From Jaltomata sinuosa (Eukaryota; Streptophyta; Magnoliopsida; Solanales; Solanaceae): a stretch of DNA of 64,000 bases. The stretch's first letter is position 1; each line of letters begins with the position of its first letter. A program made the position numbers and the translations under genes. The stretch lies in NCBI GenBank assembly GCA_003996215.1, contig QJPP01001807.1:222501-286500 (forward strand). The letters run 5' to 3'. The notes beneath the pieces are model-generated. The model made no database searches. It was not told the origin of the DNA and saw only the letters and a list, made by a program, of their open reading frames with translations. Shown piece by piece: positions 47,084-58,685 of the stretch.

Positions 47084-47560
47084 GTGTTAGCTCTACCCGA
47101 GGTCCTAGATGATTTTGTTGTGTATTGTGATGCTTCTAGGATTGGTTTGGGTTGTGTTTTTATACAGCGTGGTAAGGTGATTGCTTATGCTTCAAGACAA
47201 CTTAAGACTCATGAGAAGAACTATCCTACTCATGACCTTGAGTTGGCAGCTGTGGTCTTTGCTTTGAAGATTTGGAGACATTATTTGTATGGGGTGCATG
47301 TGGATGTATTCACCGATCATAAGAGTGTTTAGTATGTGTTCACTCAAAAGGAATTGAATTTGTGACAAATGAGGTGGCTTGGGCTCCTTAAGGATAATGA
47401 TATGAGTATGCTTTACCATCTGGGTAAGGCCAATGTCGTGGTGGATGCTTTGAGTAGACTGTCCATAGGAAGTGTGTCTTTCGTTGAAGATGGGAAGAAG
47501 GAATTGGTTAAGGAGGTTCATAGGCTCGCTCGGTTTGGAGTTTGCCTTATGGACTCGATA
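47084..47560 (+). pseudogene. E RNase H
   Basis: [40 protein letters not shown] and VFTDHKSV give the catalytic Asp, Glu and Asp. KANVVVDALSRL is the last motif, with Val for the usual Ala before DAL. Stops at 47330 (CAG to TAG) and about 47364 (CGA to TGA) split it. Confidence 0.9.
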
Positions 47561-48640
47561 AAAGGTGGTGTGATTGTACAAAATGGTGCTGAATCATCTT
47601 TGGTAGCTGAGGTTAAGGCAAAGAAAGACAAGGATCCCATTCTACTTTAGCTTAAGGGTGTGGTTCATCAGCAGCGGGTGGAAGTTTTCTCCCAAAGGGG
47701 AGATGGTGTGCTTCATTATCAGGGTCGCTTATGTGTTCCAGATGTAGATGGGTTGAGACAGCAGATTCTGACTGAGGCTCACAATTCTAGGTATTCCATT
47801 CATCCTGGTGCCACCAAGATGTACCGTGACCTACATGAAGTCTTTTGGTGGAATGGTTTAAAGAGGGACATAGCCGGGTTTGTTGCTAACTGTCCCAACT
47901 GTCAACAAGTAAATGTGGAACATCAAAGGCCGGGTGGCATGATTCAAGATATTGACCTTCCCACTTGGAAATGGGAGGCAATCAATATGGACTTTATTAC
48001 TGGTTTGCCTCGTACTCGAAGCAACATGATTTCATTTGGGTGATTATCGACCGGATGACAAAGTCATCTCACTTCTTGGCTGTTAAGACTACCGATTCAG
48101 CAGACGATTATGCCAGACTCTATATCTGGGAGATAGTTTGATTGCATGGTGTTCCCTTGTCCATCATTTTTGATAGAGGTCCTCAGTTTACATATCAATT
48201 TTGGCAATCATTCCAGAAAGGTCTTGTTACCCAGGTGAAGCTTAGAACAACTTTTCACCCTCAGACAGACAGATAGGCAGAGCATACTATTCAGACATTG
48301 GAGGATATGTTGAGAGCGTGTGTGATTGATTTCAAAGGTAATTGGGATGATCACTTACCTCTTATTGAGTTTGCCTACAACAACAACTTTCACTCTAGTA
48401 ACCAGATGGCTCCTTATGAGGCCCTTTATGGTCGGAGGTGTAGATCTTTTATTGGTTGGTTTGAGGTTGGTGAGGCAGCCTTGATTGGTCCAGATTCTGT
48501 GCATGAGAACATGGAAAAGGTTCAGCTTATTCGGGAAAGGTTGAAGACCGCTCAGAGTCGACAGATATCTTATGCAGATGTGAGGAGAAGAGAGTTGGAA
48601 TTTGAAGTTGCTAATTGGGTTTTCCTAAAGGTGTCACCCA
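47561..48640 (+). pseudogene. E integrase
   Basis: The H-H-C-C zinc region HNSRYSIHPGATKMY and CPNCQQVNVE (about 47780-47920) precedes the catalytic core: MDFITGLPRTR, DRGPQFTYQFW and AEHTIQTLEDML supply the D, D and E positions. Breaks: TAG at 47648; a one-base loss near 48023, where RRQHDS is expected; TGA at 48139 (CGA); TAG at 48274 (CAG). An open frame of 248 codons runs from 48298, covering WDDHLPLIEFAYNNNFHSS and PYEALYGRRCRS. It would integrate element cDNA. Confidence 0.9.
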
Positions 48641-49044
48641 TGAAGGGTGTGATGAGATTTGGCAAGAAAGGAAAGCTTAGTCCCCATTTTATAGGTCTTT
48701 ATCAAATTTTGAGTAGAGTTGGTAGCGTTGCTTATGAGTTGGAGTTGCCAACAGAGTTGGAAACGGTTCATCCAGTTTTCCATGTTTCCTTGTTGAAAAA
48801 GTGTGTTGGCGACCCGAGCTTGATTGTCCCTTTGGGGGATGTGGGTGTGAAGGATAGTCTCACCTATGAGGAGGTTCCAGTGGAGATCCTTGATCATCAG
48901 ATTCGGAGGTTGAGGAACAAAAAAGTCACTTCGGTTAAAGTCCTTTGGAGGAATCAGCTTGTAGAGGGTGCTACTTGGGAAGCGGAAGAGGCCATGAAGG
49001 CCAAATATCCTCATCTCTTTCCTTCTGATTCAGTTCCAGCTTGA
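48641..49044 (+). pseudogene. E integrase C-terminus and chromodomain
   Basis: Part of the 48298-49044 open frame. GVMRFGKKGKLSPHFIGLYQ is the GPY/F module (here GLY). EVPVEILDHQIRRLRNKKV and VLWRNQLVEGATWEAEEAM form the chromodomain, ending PHLFPSDSVPA and TGA. This is the best preserved stretch of E. Chromodomains guide integration to particular chromatin. Confidence 0.92.
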
Positions 49045-49243
49045 GGTACTACTTTCCTCCTTGGTGTGTCCCTCTGATTCTATTCCACCAGTTCCTCTCA
49101 TGATTCTAGCATGCATCCATGTTATACGAAGTTAGTTTATCATGTTTTCAAGTTGAAAAGTTCAATTTTTATGTTTACTCTTTGATTTCCTTGTTCTGTT
49201 GCTGGTTGGGCTGTTTTCTCATTAATTTTCCTTGCTTAGTCTT

Positions 49244-49277
49244 CATTCGAGGATGAATGACTCCAAGGGGGAGATAT
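49244..49277 (+). other. E pre-PPT hairpin and polypurine tract
   Basis: CATTCG (49244-49249), AGGA and TGAATG (49254-49259), then CCAAGGGGGAGATA directly before the 3' LTR. Confidence 0.8.
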
Positions 49278-51451
49278 TGTAACACCCCGGAAACCTACCC
49301 AACTATCTAAGTTAAAAATCTCAAAAAATTCCATGTTTCAGGAATGACGAGTCCAAACCACGATCCGTGGTTTGAACCACAGGTCGTGGAATGGAACCGT
49401 GATTCCTGTCTATTTGATTCAGCCTCTGGTCAGGAACCACGAGTGGGTTCTACAGACCATGGTTCAAACCATGGGTCCATCCTGTTGACTCGTGGAAACA
49501 GAACAGAGGGATGACAAGTTCCCAAGGTTCTACGACTGGGTTCGATGACCCGTCATTTAAACGAAGATCCCTCGTCTTGAGTCGTGGTTTGACCAGAGGT
49601 CAACTGACTTCCCAGGAATGATGAGTCCAGTTGACGACCCGTCATTCAAACAACGGATTTGTCCTGTCGAGTCGTAGACCACCTTCTGCAGACTGTCTAG
49701 TCGACCAGGTTTCACGAGTTGGAACCACAAGTCGTGGTTCAAACAATGACCCGTGGAACCAACCCGTAGAACCTGAAGCCGACCCATTTTCCAAATTTTT
49801 CTAAATTAAATCCCAGTGGTATTTTAGTCATTACCCACCCTTTTAACTCCTAAATGATGTCATTTTGACTATTTCAAGAAGGGTTTTCACCCTCATTAGC
49901 CTAAGTTCCTTCTCATTACTTCACTCTCTCCTTAAAAGGAAAATTCTTCTCCAAGCTTCAAGTCTCAAGCTCCAAGTTCAAGCCTCCTAAGTCTTTCCAA
50001 TTCAAGTGGGTTATCTTCAATCAAGGTATGTGGGTAATCAACAATGGCTTCTTTTCACCCTTGTACCCAAAACCCCTAATTCAAATTTTGATTCCATGAT
50101 CTTCAAATTAGGGTTCTTATCCAATTCTTATGGGTTTTGCTAAATTTGATCTCCTCATGATTTGATTATGAAATTTCTATTAAATTGCATGATTTCATAT
50201 GGGTTTTTACATGTTACCTCTTATTTCATGAATGGAAGTTTAACCATGGAAATTTCTACATGCATGAAGCTGATTTAAGCAAATTAGATTTTTATAGCAT
50301 GTTGCTTATGGATTTTGAAGCATGTGCATGCCAAGTTCCTATGTTCTATGAAAGTATATGTTTTATGAAATTGAACTAGAGCCATGCAAATTTTACAAGT
50401 CATGAAGTATGAAAGTCTCTCCATGTTATGAAGTATTATGCAAGACAAGACACCCGATGTTCCATCAATGCTCATGAGCCATTTTCTAAAACTAAAACTC
50501 ATGAGTAGTATGATGATCCGGGGTATGAACAAGTATGAACAAGTATGAACAAGTTATGAACAAGTATGTACAAGTTATGAACAAGTTTGGCATCAGATAT
50601 GTCACATGTATGTGAGCACAAGTTATATGTTTTAGGAGTAGTATTTAGCACCGAGTTGGATTGGGTGAGAGTGCCCAGGGTCCCAGAACTACGTGCTCCC
50701 ATAGGTTCTAAGTCCCCTCTGTTGGGTATCAGATTTTCGTGATCATGCCACAGTCATGCCTCTATACCCTGGCAAGGTATATTGGGTCTTTTCGATGGGG
50801 CGTATACATCGGACTCCATGTAGCTCAGCATGGTTTATGTCGGTTAAGAGAAACTCCCACATGTTTATTTTCAAGATATGAAGTTATATGATTCTATACT
50901 ATGAAACTTAAGCTTTATTTTATGTTTTCTGTTCAATACCTTGATATTTATTCATGGCCCTATTTTAAGTAACAAGTTCATTCTTAAGCATGTTTTAAAC
51001 TATTTTTATCACGATTCATGCATCACTCACATATTCGGTACATCCTATATTACTGATGCATATCTTGCGCTCCATCCTTTGATGATGCAAATTCAGGTAT
51101 TCCTTTCTAGACACGTGGCTAGAGCTCCCAGGCCACTTTCTATCAGCGGTTGGTGAGTCCTCTTAGGTCGAGGATTAGTTATGTTTTAGTTGTGTTGATT
51201 TCTTAATTCTGTAGTTCGAGTTAGCTAGGGTCTTGTCCTAGCAAGTCCTTATGTTATGTAGAGGCTTTTGAGATATAGACAGTGTTCGAATCTCTTTCCG
51301 GAGTTTGTTTTTCTATTTGACTTGATTACCTATCTATGTGATTCCGCTTATCTTTGTTATGCTTGAGTATTCTATTACCAAGGTGTTAGCTTGGGGCACT
51401 TGCTATTCTAAGTCTCGTGTTATGTCTAGGGGGTAGCCTCGGGGAGTGACA
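49278..51451 (+). repeat. E 3' LTR, 2.2 kb
   Basis: Starts TGTAACACCCCGGAAACC and ends GGGGAGTGACA. Palindrome cluster 49350-49770, donor-like site 50026, TATGAACAAG array 50521-50587, double hairpin near 51036-51093. Confidence 0.93.
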
Positions 51452-51936
51452 CACATGCTCAGTACATTCAAAGTACTGACCGTATACATTCCTTGTGCTA
51501 TATCATTTCGTGATGTAGGTTTTAGTGCTAGCTCCCAGGATCATGGTCAGAAAGATTACAATTTCCAGTTAGCAGGGGATGAGTTCTCCTTATTCGGGAA
51601 CTCCAGTCAGTAGTAGTCATAGCAGTTGGTTTTTAGTTTTTATATATTAATTAGAAATAGTTGGAGGTCATGTCTTGGCTAACTGTAGTCAGTGTTAATA
51701 GAGGCTTCATAGAATAACAGACAGTCAGTTAGTTCTATCAGTTTTCAAATGCTTTTGTATCTCAGTTTATGAAATTTTATTTTGTTACAATATTTTTTTT
51801 AGAGCTCAACACATTTCAGCTTTCGCATTATCTTTCAATCTATATCTCAGTAGTATGCCAGGCCATGGATTAGCTTGGGGTCACTTATGACTCTAAGCAT
51901 CATGTCACATCCAGGGTGTAGGCTTGGGGCATGACA
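51452..51936 (+). repeat. C2 LTR, right part
   Basis: Resumes at the duplicated CACAT and continues GCTCAGTACATTC, ending GGCATGACA at 51936. Carries the double hairpin (51460-51518). It is followed by a decayed PBS and a second C internal region, so this LTR is shared by two C units. Confidence 0.9.
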
Positions 51937-54900
51937 AACTTACTATTAGAGCCCAGAGTTCAAGTGTCCTAGGGTGTCCGTGAAGCCGTGTCTAGTAAAG
52001 TCTTGATTATGGGTGTGTTGTGCACCAAATTTATAATCAGGAGGCTACAGGGAATTTAGGAAATGTTTTCCTTCTTTCATACTCCAAATCATGCAGTAGA
52101 ACTATTCCTTCCAAAACATATGCAAATTCGTGCGTTAATCCAATTCCTCCAATCATGCCCCATCTTTGAGGTAATGGAAATAGTAAAGTTTAGATCCTTA
52201 TCAGTAAGGTGCTCTCAGATAGAGCCATCAAAAAGTTCAGAGACTGCACAAAGGCTTAAGAGGATCCCACTAGTGTGTAAAGACTACCAATCCAAAAGCA
52301 TGTATCATTTTCCATTCGTGCAGATTGAGCCTGTAGTAGAATGTGCTCTCAGGCCCTCTTTCAGAAACTTTACTATGAATAGTGCCTTAGCCAAAAAGTA
52401 TGGTTCCCTAAGCATTTGGGTAGTACAGTCACTCAAGAGTTAGTGTGACTCGAGGTGTTATGATCCATAAGTAACAGAATGACCCCAAATCTAGGTGTAT
52501 GAATTTAGAAGTATAGTACCTATAAGATGGGGGTGGTAATGCTAGTCTTATGGAATTGACCTAGTAGGCTTGACCTAATATGTGCAGAGATTTAAGTTGA
52601 TTAACTTTCCATAAAGTGTGGTGGTGCAGGTATGATGTATACGTAACCCCTAGATAAATCAGAAAATTTTGACTAAGTCATGAGATAAAGAAGAGCCTTA
52701 AACATTAGAAAGATAGACGTGTACCCAGAGTAGTATGTTGTTGCATGATATTCAGAGATTTTATGGTATTATATGTGACTAGTTTAGAAATTCTCAGGTT
52801 GTTGATTATGGAGAAGGCTAAGTGTATATTATATGGTGTTATTAGAAATTAATTAAGGAGAGTATAGATATATGATATTGAGATCCTTAGTATGGTTTTG
52901 ATTCAGTCATTTTGGGTGGATATGAATTTAGAGGTGCGATGTTAGTAGACTAATAATAAAAGGTCAGCTTGTTAAGTGTTAGAAGAAGTGGTTATAAATA
53001 CCTATAAGAGTATGATACCTCTAGTGTTAGCCTTTAGGATGGGATCAGCCCCGACGGGCAGTCACCACGAGCGTCAGAAGTCTGACGGGCAGTGGGACCT
53101 ATCGTAGGAAACCTCCAGTTGCTCTAAAGCCACTCCCCAGCCCAACGACCAGGGCCAAGCAGTGTGAGAGCTGCCATGGGCCATAGGCTATGACATGGGA
53201 ACTCCCTAGAGAGAGAGAGCCCACTGTCCCTTTCCGATGGATAGCTCGAATTGGCCGTCGCAGGTCCGACGATAGTCGGGTAGCCCATCCAGCAGAATTT
53301 TTTTTGCATCTTTCATTTAATTCAGGGGCATTCTAGTATTTTCCCTACTCTTATAACTCCTACATTCCAAACTTAAAGGGGTGATTTTTGAACTAAGGGG
53401 GAGATAATGGAATGAGTAACCAAGTCGAGTCTTGTGACTCAACTAATATAGAATTCTAGAAAGATCTATGATGGGCTATTAATCCATTCTTATTCTAGTA
53501 GATTTCCTAGCACTTCAGTCATGATGACACTATACTCAGATGTATTTGTGCCATATTCATGACTAAGTTCATGCACTCTATACATATTCATGTCTATGCT
53601 CATCTCCTAAAACAAACAGAAATTGCTCAGACAGCGATTCCAGTCTTACTCTAGGAATCTATGAGTCCCAACATTATGCCATGAGACTCGTTATATATGT
53701 AAACTCATGTATCACAATATTCTCAATTCTATGTACTCAGTTCAGTCCTCAAGTTATTCCTTAATGGCTAATAGCACCAGGCTATATCATGTATATGCTC
53801 AAATCAGATTTTCTGAACAATTCGTGCTTGTGATTCCTTACTCTAACCATGATTCCTATGACCGGGATGTGAGACACTCAGGCCTTTGTACTGGACTTCT
53901 TAGACCTCACCTTGAGTGGCTAGATCATGCTAAGTGTATGTCAAGATCGATCAATATTCCTTTATTTTTGATGCTCATGCTCCCACTCTCTTCCTTCAGT
54001 GATCTTGGCTTATGTTGCCACAATTGTTAGTAGAGGAAGCTAAGTAGTAGCCTAGATGGGAAGAACTAGAATTTCCTTTTTTTGGTGTCCCTTTGTAGAA
54101 GTCTTGCAGTTACAATTTCTAGATATACTAGGGAAGAGGAGATGAGTCTCATCTACAAAGAATCCACGAGATGATCACAGTAATAGGCTTGAATGTCTTG
54201 AAGAAATACATGTGGGTTTTTACTTTGTGCGACTAGTGACCCATTGATTAGAGTTCAAGGTTAATTGATTTACGGGATAAGAAGAAATATCATTCTTGGG
54301 AGATAACTCCAGATGCAAGAGATTTAGTTGAGATAGGCTTTAACATGGTGAAAGCAAGTAGTTAGACTCAGACCTTAGTATCTATATGAGCGATGATGAG
54401 AAATTTAGTTTCAAATGGTGAGTATGGTATTCAGAGAAGTTGGTGTAGTTAAGAAGAGTGTTCCTAAGCTTGAAGGTTGTCAACCATATTGTTTAAGGCG
54501 GGAATAGTCTTGTTCTTACTCTCTACCCTGGGTGCTCATACCTTATGCCAAGTAGCTTCAGCTTGCAAGATACTAGACTTCTCATATCAGACCAGTTCAG
54601 ATCTGTCGATAATTATTCCTAAAGCCAGAAGACCCTCAGCTCAGTTCAGTCCATACTAGTAAGTTCAGTCTAGAAGAGAATTGTTTTCTCGTATAGTTAC
54701 TCCTCTCAGTTGTATGTTCCTTTTAGTTACTGTGATTTCTAAGAATACGTTCACTCTTTATGAGTTTCCGCTAAGTCCTTACTCTCAATCCAGACCAGTT
54801 ACCATATTGGACATTCAGTTTCATGTCCTATCCGTTGTTCTTATGCTTTCAGTATGCATATAGGCCTCACAAACCACACTCAATTTATATTTCAGTCAAA

Positions 54901-55022
54901 AATCAGTTACCATGTCAATACATCAGATTTTAGAACTCAGCCGGTGGGATTGTAGCCCTGTTCCCATAACTTCAGCTTCGTTAGTCTTCAATAGAGGACG
55001 AATGATCCCAAGGGGGAGATAT
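51937..55022 (+). other. C internal region I2
   Basis: 3.09 kb, colinear with I1 and uninterrupted. It begins with a mutated PBS (TACTATTAGAGC) and the shared leader. A 126-codon stretch (52063-52443) is open only in this copy and resembles no gag. The LTR-like GACGGGC block is at 53050-53400. It ends with CAATAG-AGGA-CGAATG (54989-55004) and the PPT from 55009. No gag or pol recognised. Confidence 0.75.
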
Positions 55023-57370
55023 TGTAACACCTCAAAAATTCTAAGCTAAGATCCGAACCGTTCTTTATATGTGGTTATACCCACAACTGATGAATTTACT
55101 ATGTATCTAAATATTAAGATCAATTCTTAAGTTTTGTAGGTGTAATAGATATGAATTAAAGTCATAAAGAACCTCTATCTCAAAGTTAAGTTGAAAGCCT
55201 TTCTATTGATTAAGTTTTCATGTAAGTTCTAACTAGGGTCAACTTCAAATGACCATTCCTCCTAGAATGTATAGAATTCAATGGCCTAGTACCCACAAAA
55301 TTAAAGGTATTTGAATCTTATTTCCAATTCCACCGACCGCTCATTAATCTGAGTCTGGAGTAAAATGTTATGAATATTTTAGTGAAGCACTGTCATGCTA
55401 TCAAAAATCTGACGAGTGTGGGAAGGGCCGACAGGCGTGGGAATTCTGACAGCCATCCCGAACGCCCGTGGGAGCCATGATGGCCCATGGTGGCAGGGCG
55501 TGGGAACTATCCAACAAGATTATTTGACCCCCATGAGGCCGACGGTTGGGTCTGACGACCCATGGTCCACCCATCGGCCCGTGGGAAGCGTCGTCCGACG
55601 ACTTTTCTGCACTTTTTTCAGCTTTGAAGTTGGGGGTAGTTTGGTCCTTTCCTTACCTCAGGTCATTCCCCATGTATTTTAAACACCCAAAGAGGGTTAT
55701 TCCATAGAAGAACATCGAACAATCTCTAGAATCATTCTCTCAAAACTCTATGGCAAGACACCTAGGGTTTCAAGTAGGCAAGAGCATAGAAGCTCAAGCA
55801 AGAAAGTCTCTCAAGGGTTTTACTTCAAATTTCTTCTCCAAGTTTTCATCCCCCAGTTCCAGCCCTAGGAATTTTTTAGTAATTAGGTATGTGGGTATTC
55901 AATGAGGACCTCCTTTTACCCTCATGCCCAAATTTCTGCTTTCAATTATGATTTCTACAAGTCTATAATTCTAGGGTTCATACCCAACTATACATATTTT
56001 TCAGAGCTAAACTCCTTATGACATAATATGTTCCCATTCATGTTTTAAGAGCTATTGCATGAAGTTTTATAGATATTTTCTTAAAATCCCTGGAATTTAG
56101 ATGATATAGACTTAGCCTGGATTGACAGTATCTTCTCCATAAGTTAGCTTTCTTTTCAAGAACTTAACATGAAATTGTAGTATTTTCACATGAATTAACT
56201 TCTTCAAAATTTAGCCTAATCTACTAGTACTCAGTTTTAAAGATTGAAATCAGTCAGTTTTCAGCCTACAACTTTTCAAAAAAATAGAATGCTTTCAGTC
56301 TTAGCATTATGTTGCATTCTCAGATGTTATCAGTATTTGAGCTATCCAGTATTTCAGTTGCATTCATTGCCTTACATTCAGTTGGGAGTAGGCTTAGCAG
56401 TAAGAAGACGAAGGGATGAGGGCTCATATGTCAGGTTAGGCTGAGACCTTTAGTAGAAGTCCCTAACTCCCAGAACTACGACACCACCGTAGGTATCAAA
56501 GGGGTCAGCTGTCAGATTAGGCTGGGCACCCTTGTCCCTTGTGGACATCAGTTTAGTGGATCCATATCAGATTTGTTTGTACCCTTGGCAATGTATGAAC
56601 ACCCTTCCATCTAGGGTTACAGGTTGGCCCCATAGTTAACTCAGCTTGGGGTATGTCGGTTAATAGTAGTTCCCACAGTTCAGATTCAATTTGTATGACC
56701 TTGTATTTAGTTATTCAGTTCAGTTCAGTATTATACAATTGCATGTTTATATACTTGGTCATTTAATCAGCTTATACCTTTCAACTTGCATTCAATATAG
56801 TATATCAGTATTTTCAGTATGTTCAGTAGAAGAAACTCCCTAAGGATTTACTTTAAACATGACTTTTGGCATGACTCATAGTTTTCAGCTCAGTTGCACT
56901 ATTTCATGATTTACAAACATAGTTCATCCTTTTAGTCTATGGATCTCCAAGTAATAATTTTTCATATGTTTAAATATCATGATCTCAAAGTTATAGTTAT
57001 GAAACATGATTTACACTCTCTTCAGCAAAAGAGATTATATTCTACAATTTGACTTATGCATTCCCAGACGTCTATGCTTAGTCTGGTTTTTCATTATGCT
57101 TTCAGTATATATACATGTTTGCTCAAGATTTCAAAGTTAGTGCATTATCTCACATGCTCAGTACATTCAAAGTACTGACCGTATACATTCCTTGTGCTGC
57201 ATCATTTCATGATGTAGGTTTCAGTGCTAGCTCCTAGGATCATGGTCAGACAGATCGCAACTTTGAGTCATCAGGGGATGAGTTGTACTTATTTGGGAAC
57301 TCCAGTTAGTAGTAGTCATAGCAGTTGGTTTTTAGTTTTTATATATTGATTAGAGATAGTTGGGGGTCCT
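55023..57370 (+). repeat. C3 LTR, cut by element F
   Basis: Starts TGTAACACCTCAAAAATTC; colinear with C2. Diverged GACGG cluster at 55405-55605 (GTCGT-CCG-ACGAC at 55590-55602), donor-like site at 55887, CTACG..CGTAG hairpin at 56476-56492, double hairpin at 57159-57217. Its last ~200 bp are replaced by F at 57371. Confidence 0.9.
57159..57217 (+). other. Double hairpin module in C3 LTR
   Basis: CAGTAC pairs with GTACTG (57159-57177). CTGCATCA pairs with TGATGTAG (57197-57217, one G-T pair). Confidence 0.5.
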
Positions 57371-58309
57371 TGATAACGCCCAAACTACACCTCAAATTAA
57401 CGAAGTGTAAGCGGTCGTAGTCAAATATAGAACCCAACAAAGGTTGGGGTCGATCCCACAGGGAATATGGTGAAAGTTAAGTCTTTAGTGAATTAGATGA
57501 CTAATGGTCAATCGTTTCCGGTAAATAAAGGGGGGGTGGTTTGTGATCAAACGTGAACAAAGACAACAATAATGTAAGAGTGATAATTAATATGAGAGCG
57601 AACTAGGGAAGTGTTCACCATGGCGTTGTAACAATCGATTCTAGGCGTAACAGGGTTCTTTCTATATGCGTGTCACGATGTGATTGAAATAATGGTATCA
57701 TCGAAACGTTTCTCAACCAAATAGACGAATTTACTTTTCAATTCTCTCAAACTTGAAAAGGTATGCTTTTATATTTCAATCCTAAACATCAAGTAGATTA
57801 ATCTAGTTACATCATTAATCATAAGACGAGAGTTGGTAGTCTCGAATGCTCGTCGTTAATCAAGTTTCCCGGTTTTAATCTCTTTACTCAAGCAAATTAA
57901 ACCTAGGCATGTTCTAATGTTTGCAACCACTAGAAAACGTTAAATAATGTATGATTAACAACGTGACAACATATATATTGAACCCAATGCTACCCGGAAT
58001 CTATATTGCTACTTTAGCCATGGCTCCCACAACCCTAGTTGTGGGAGTTTAGTTCATCATGCTAGAAGAAGAAGAGAAGAAAGTCATATTCATAATAAAG
58101 AAAAGAGATCCTTACAATATAGTGAAAACAATCTTCAATTATTCCAAGAACAAGAAAACCAAGATCCAAGAACAAATCAAGAACACGAATCCAAGACAAA
58201 GAAAACGTGTTTCTTGCTCTCCAATTTTCGCTCAAAAGTAGACTAAAAATCTCCTAAAACTATTGGGTGAACAACTAAAAAGCTTCTGGTCTAAAATAAA
58301 CCTAACATA

Positions 58310-58321
58310 GGGTATTTATAG
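58310..58321 (-). promoter_or_regulatory. TATA box of F LTR
   Basis: Reverse strand CTATAAATACCC, a near-perfect plant TATA box. In the direction of transcription the GACGG palindrome cluster lies about 55-200 bp upstream. Confidence 0.7.
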
Positions 58322-58374
58322 AAGTCTAGGAAACAAAGTCCCAAAAACGTTCGGATTCCGCGTAGCGGACTGCC

Positions 58375-58515
58375 TAAGTGTGACGACTTGGGTGACAGAC
58401 CGTCACTGGCTTGACGGACCGTCGCCTGGACCGTCACCACTAGGCAGTGGACTGCCTCAACTTGATGGTTGGGGTTGACGGACCGTCACAAGCTTGACGG
58501 TCTGTCACTCTGACC
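58375..58515 (-). repeat. TGACGG-CCGTCA palindrome cluster in F U3
   Basis: TGACGGACCGTCA at 58476-58488 has 6-bp arms around one base. Variants include TGACAGACCGTCA, TTGACGGACCGTCG, TGACGGTCTGTCA and TGACCGTCAC. At least six words occur in 140 bp. Confidence 0.85.
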
Positions 58516-58685
58516 GTCACTCTTATCCAGAACGTCATTTTGCTCGTATTTCCTTCCGTTTCCGTGTTTGTCTCCCTTTCCTGAAAACATAACATAAAAC
58601 ATCAAAAACGACGACGGTTGCTTGAAAACGTACGATTATTCTTAGTTTAAAGGCGTCGAAAGTGCCGTAAAATGGCGGCACATCA

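Larger units (their letters stand above)
42154..51451 (+). mobile_element. Full-length Ty3/gypsy chromovirus E, nested in C2
   Basis: 9.3 kb element: 5' LTR 42154-44349, gag, protease, RT, RNase H, integrase, chromodomain, PPT, 3' LTR 49278-51451. The target-site duplication is TACAT (42149-42153) and CACAT (51452-51456); the homologous C3 site reads CTCACATGCTCAG, so CACAT is ancestral. All domains are present but carry stops, three or more frameshifts and one RT deletion. Style and chromodomain suggest a Tekay/Del-like lineage. Confidence 0.95.
31231..57370 (+). mobile_element. Tandem dimer of pol-less LTR family C, hosting D and E
   Basis: Three homologous LTRs (C1 31231-32199, C2 40024-42153 plus 51452-51936, C3 55023-57370) separated by two homologous internal regions. 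With D removed internal I1 is about 3.09 kb; internal I2 (51937-55022) is 3.09 kb. No gag or pol is recognisable in either, so C is a LARD-like non-autonomous family. PBS type, post-PBS leader and PPT match the autonomous chromoviruses B and E. D is nested in I1, E in C2, and F interrupts C3 at 57371. Confidence 0.88.
57371..58685 (-). repeat. F 3' LTR, 1.3 kb
   Basis: On the plus strand it runs from TGATAACGCCC to GGCGGCACATCA, i.e. TGATGTGCCGCC to GGGCGTTATCA on its own strand. It contains a TATA box (58310-58321) and a GACGGACCGTC cluster (58375-58515). The left flank is GTCCT. Confidence 0.88.

Noticed and set aside
50284..50532. Reverse-strand open stretches shared by both E LTRs (43209-43409 and 50284-50532)
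   Set aside because: Similarity comes from LTR duplication; the frames lie antisense in U5 and have different ends, with no domain.
52063..52443. 126-codon open stretch in C I2 as a C-encoded protein
   Set aside because: The homologous I1 region (32330-32705) is interrupted and the sequence has no gag-like features.
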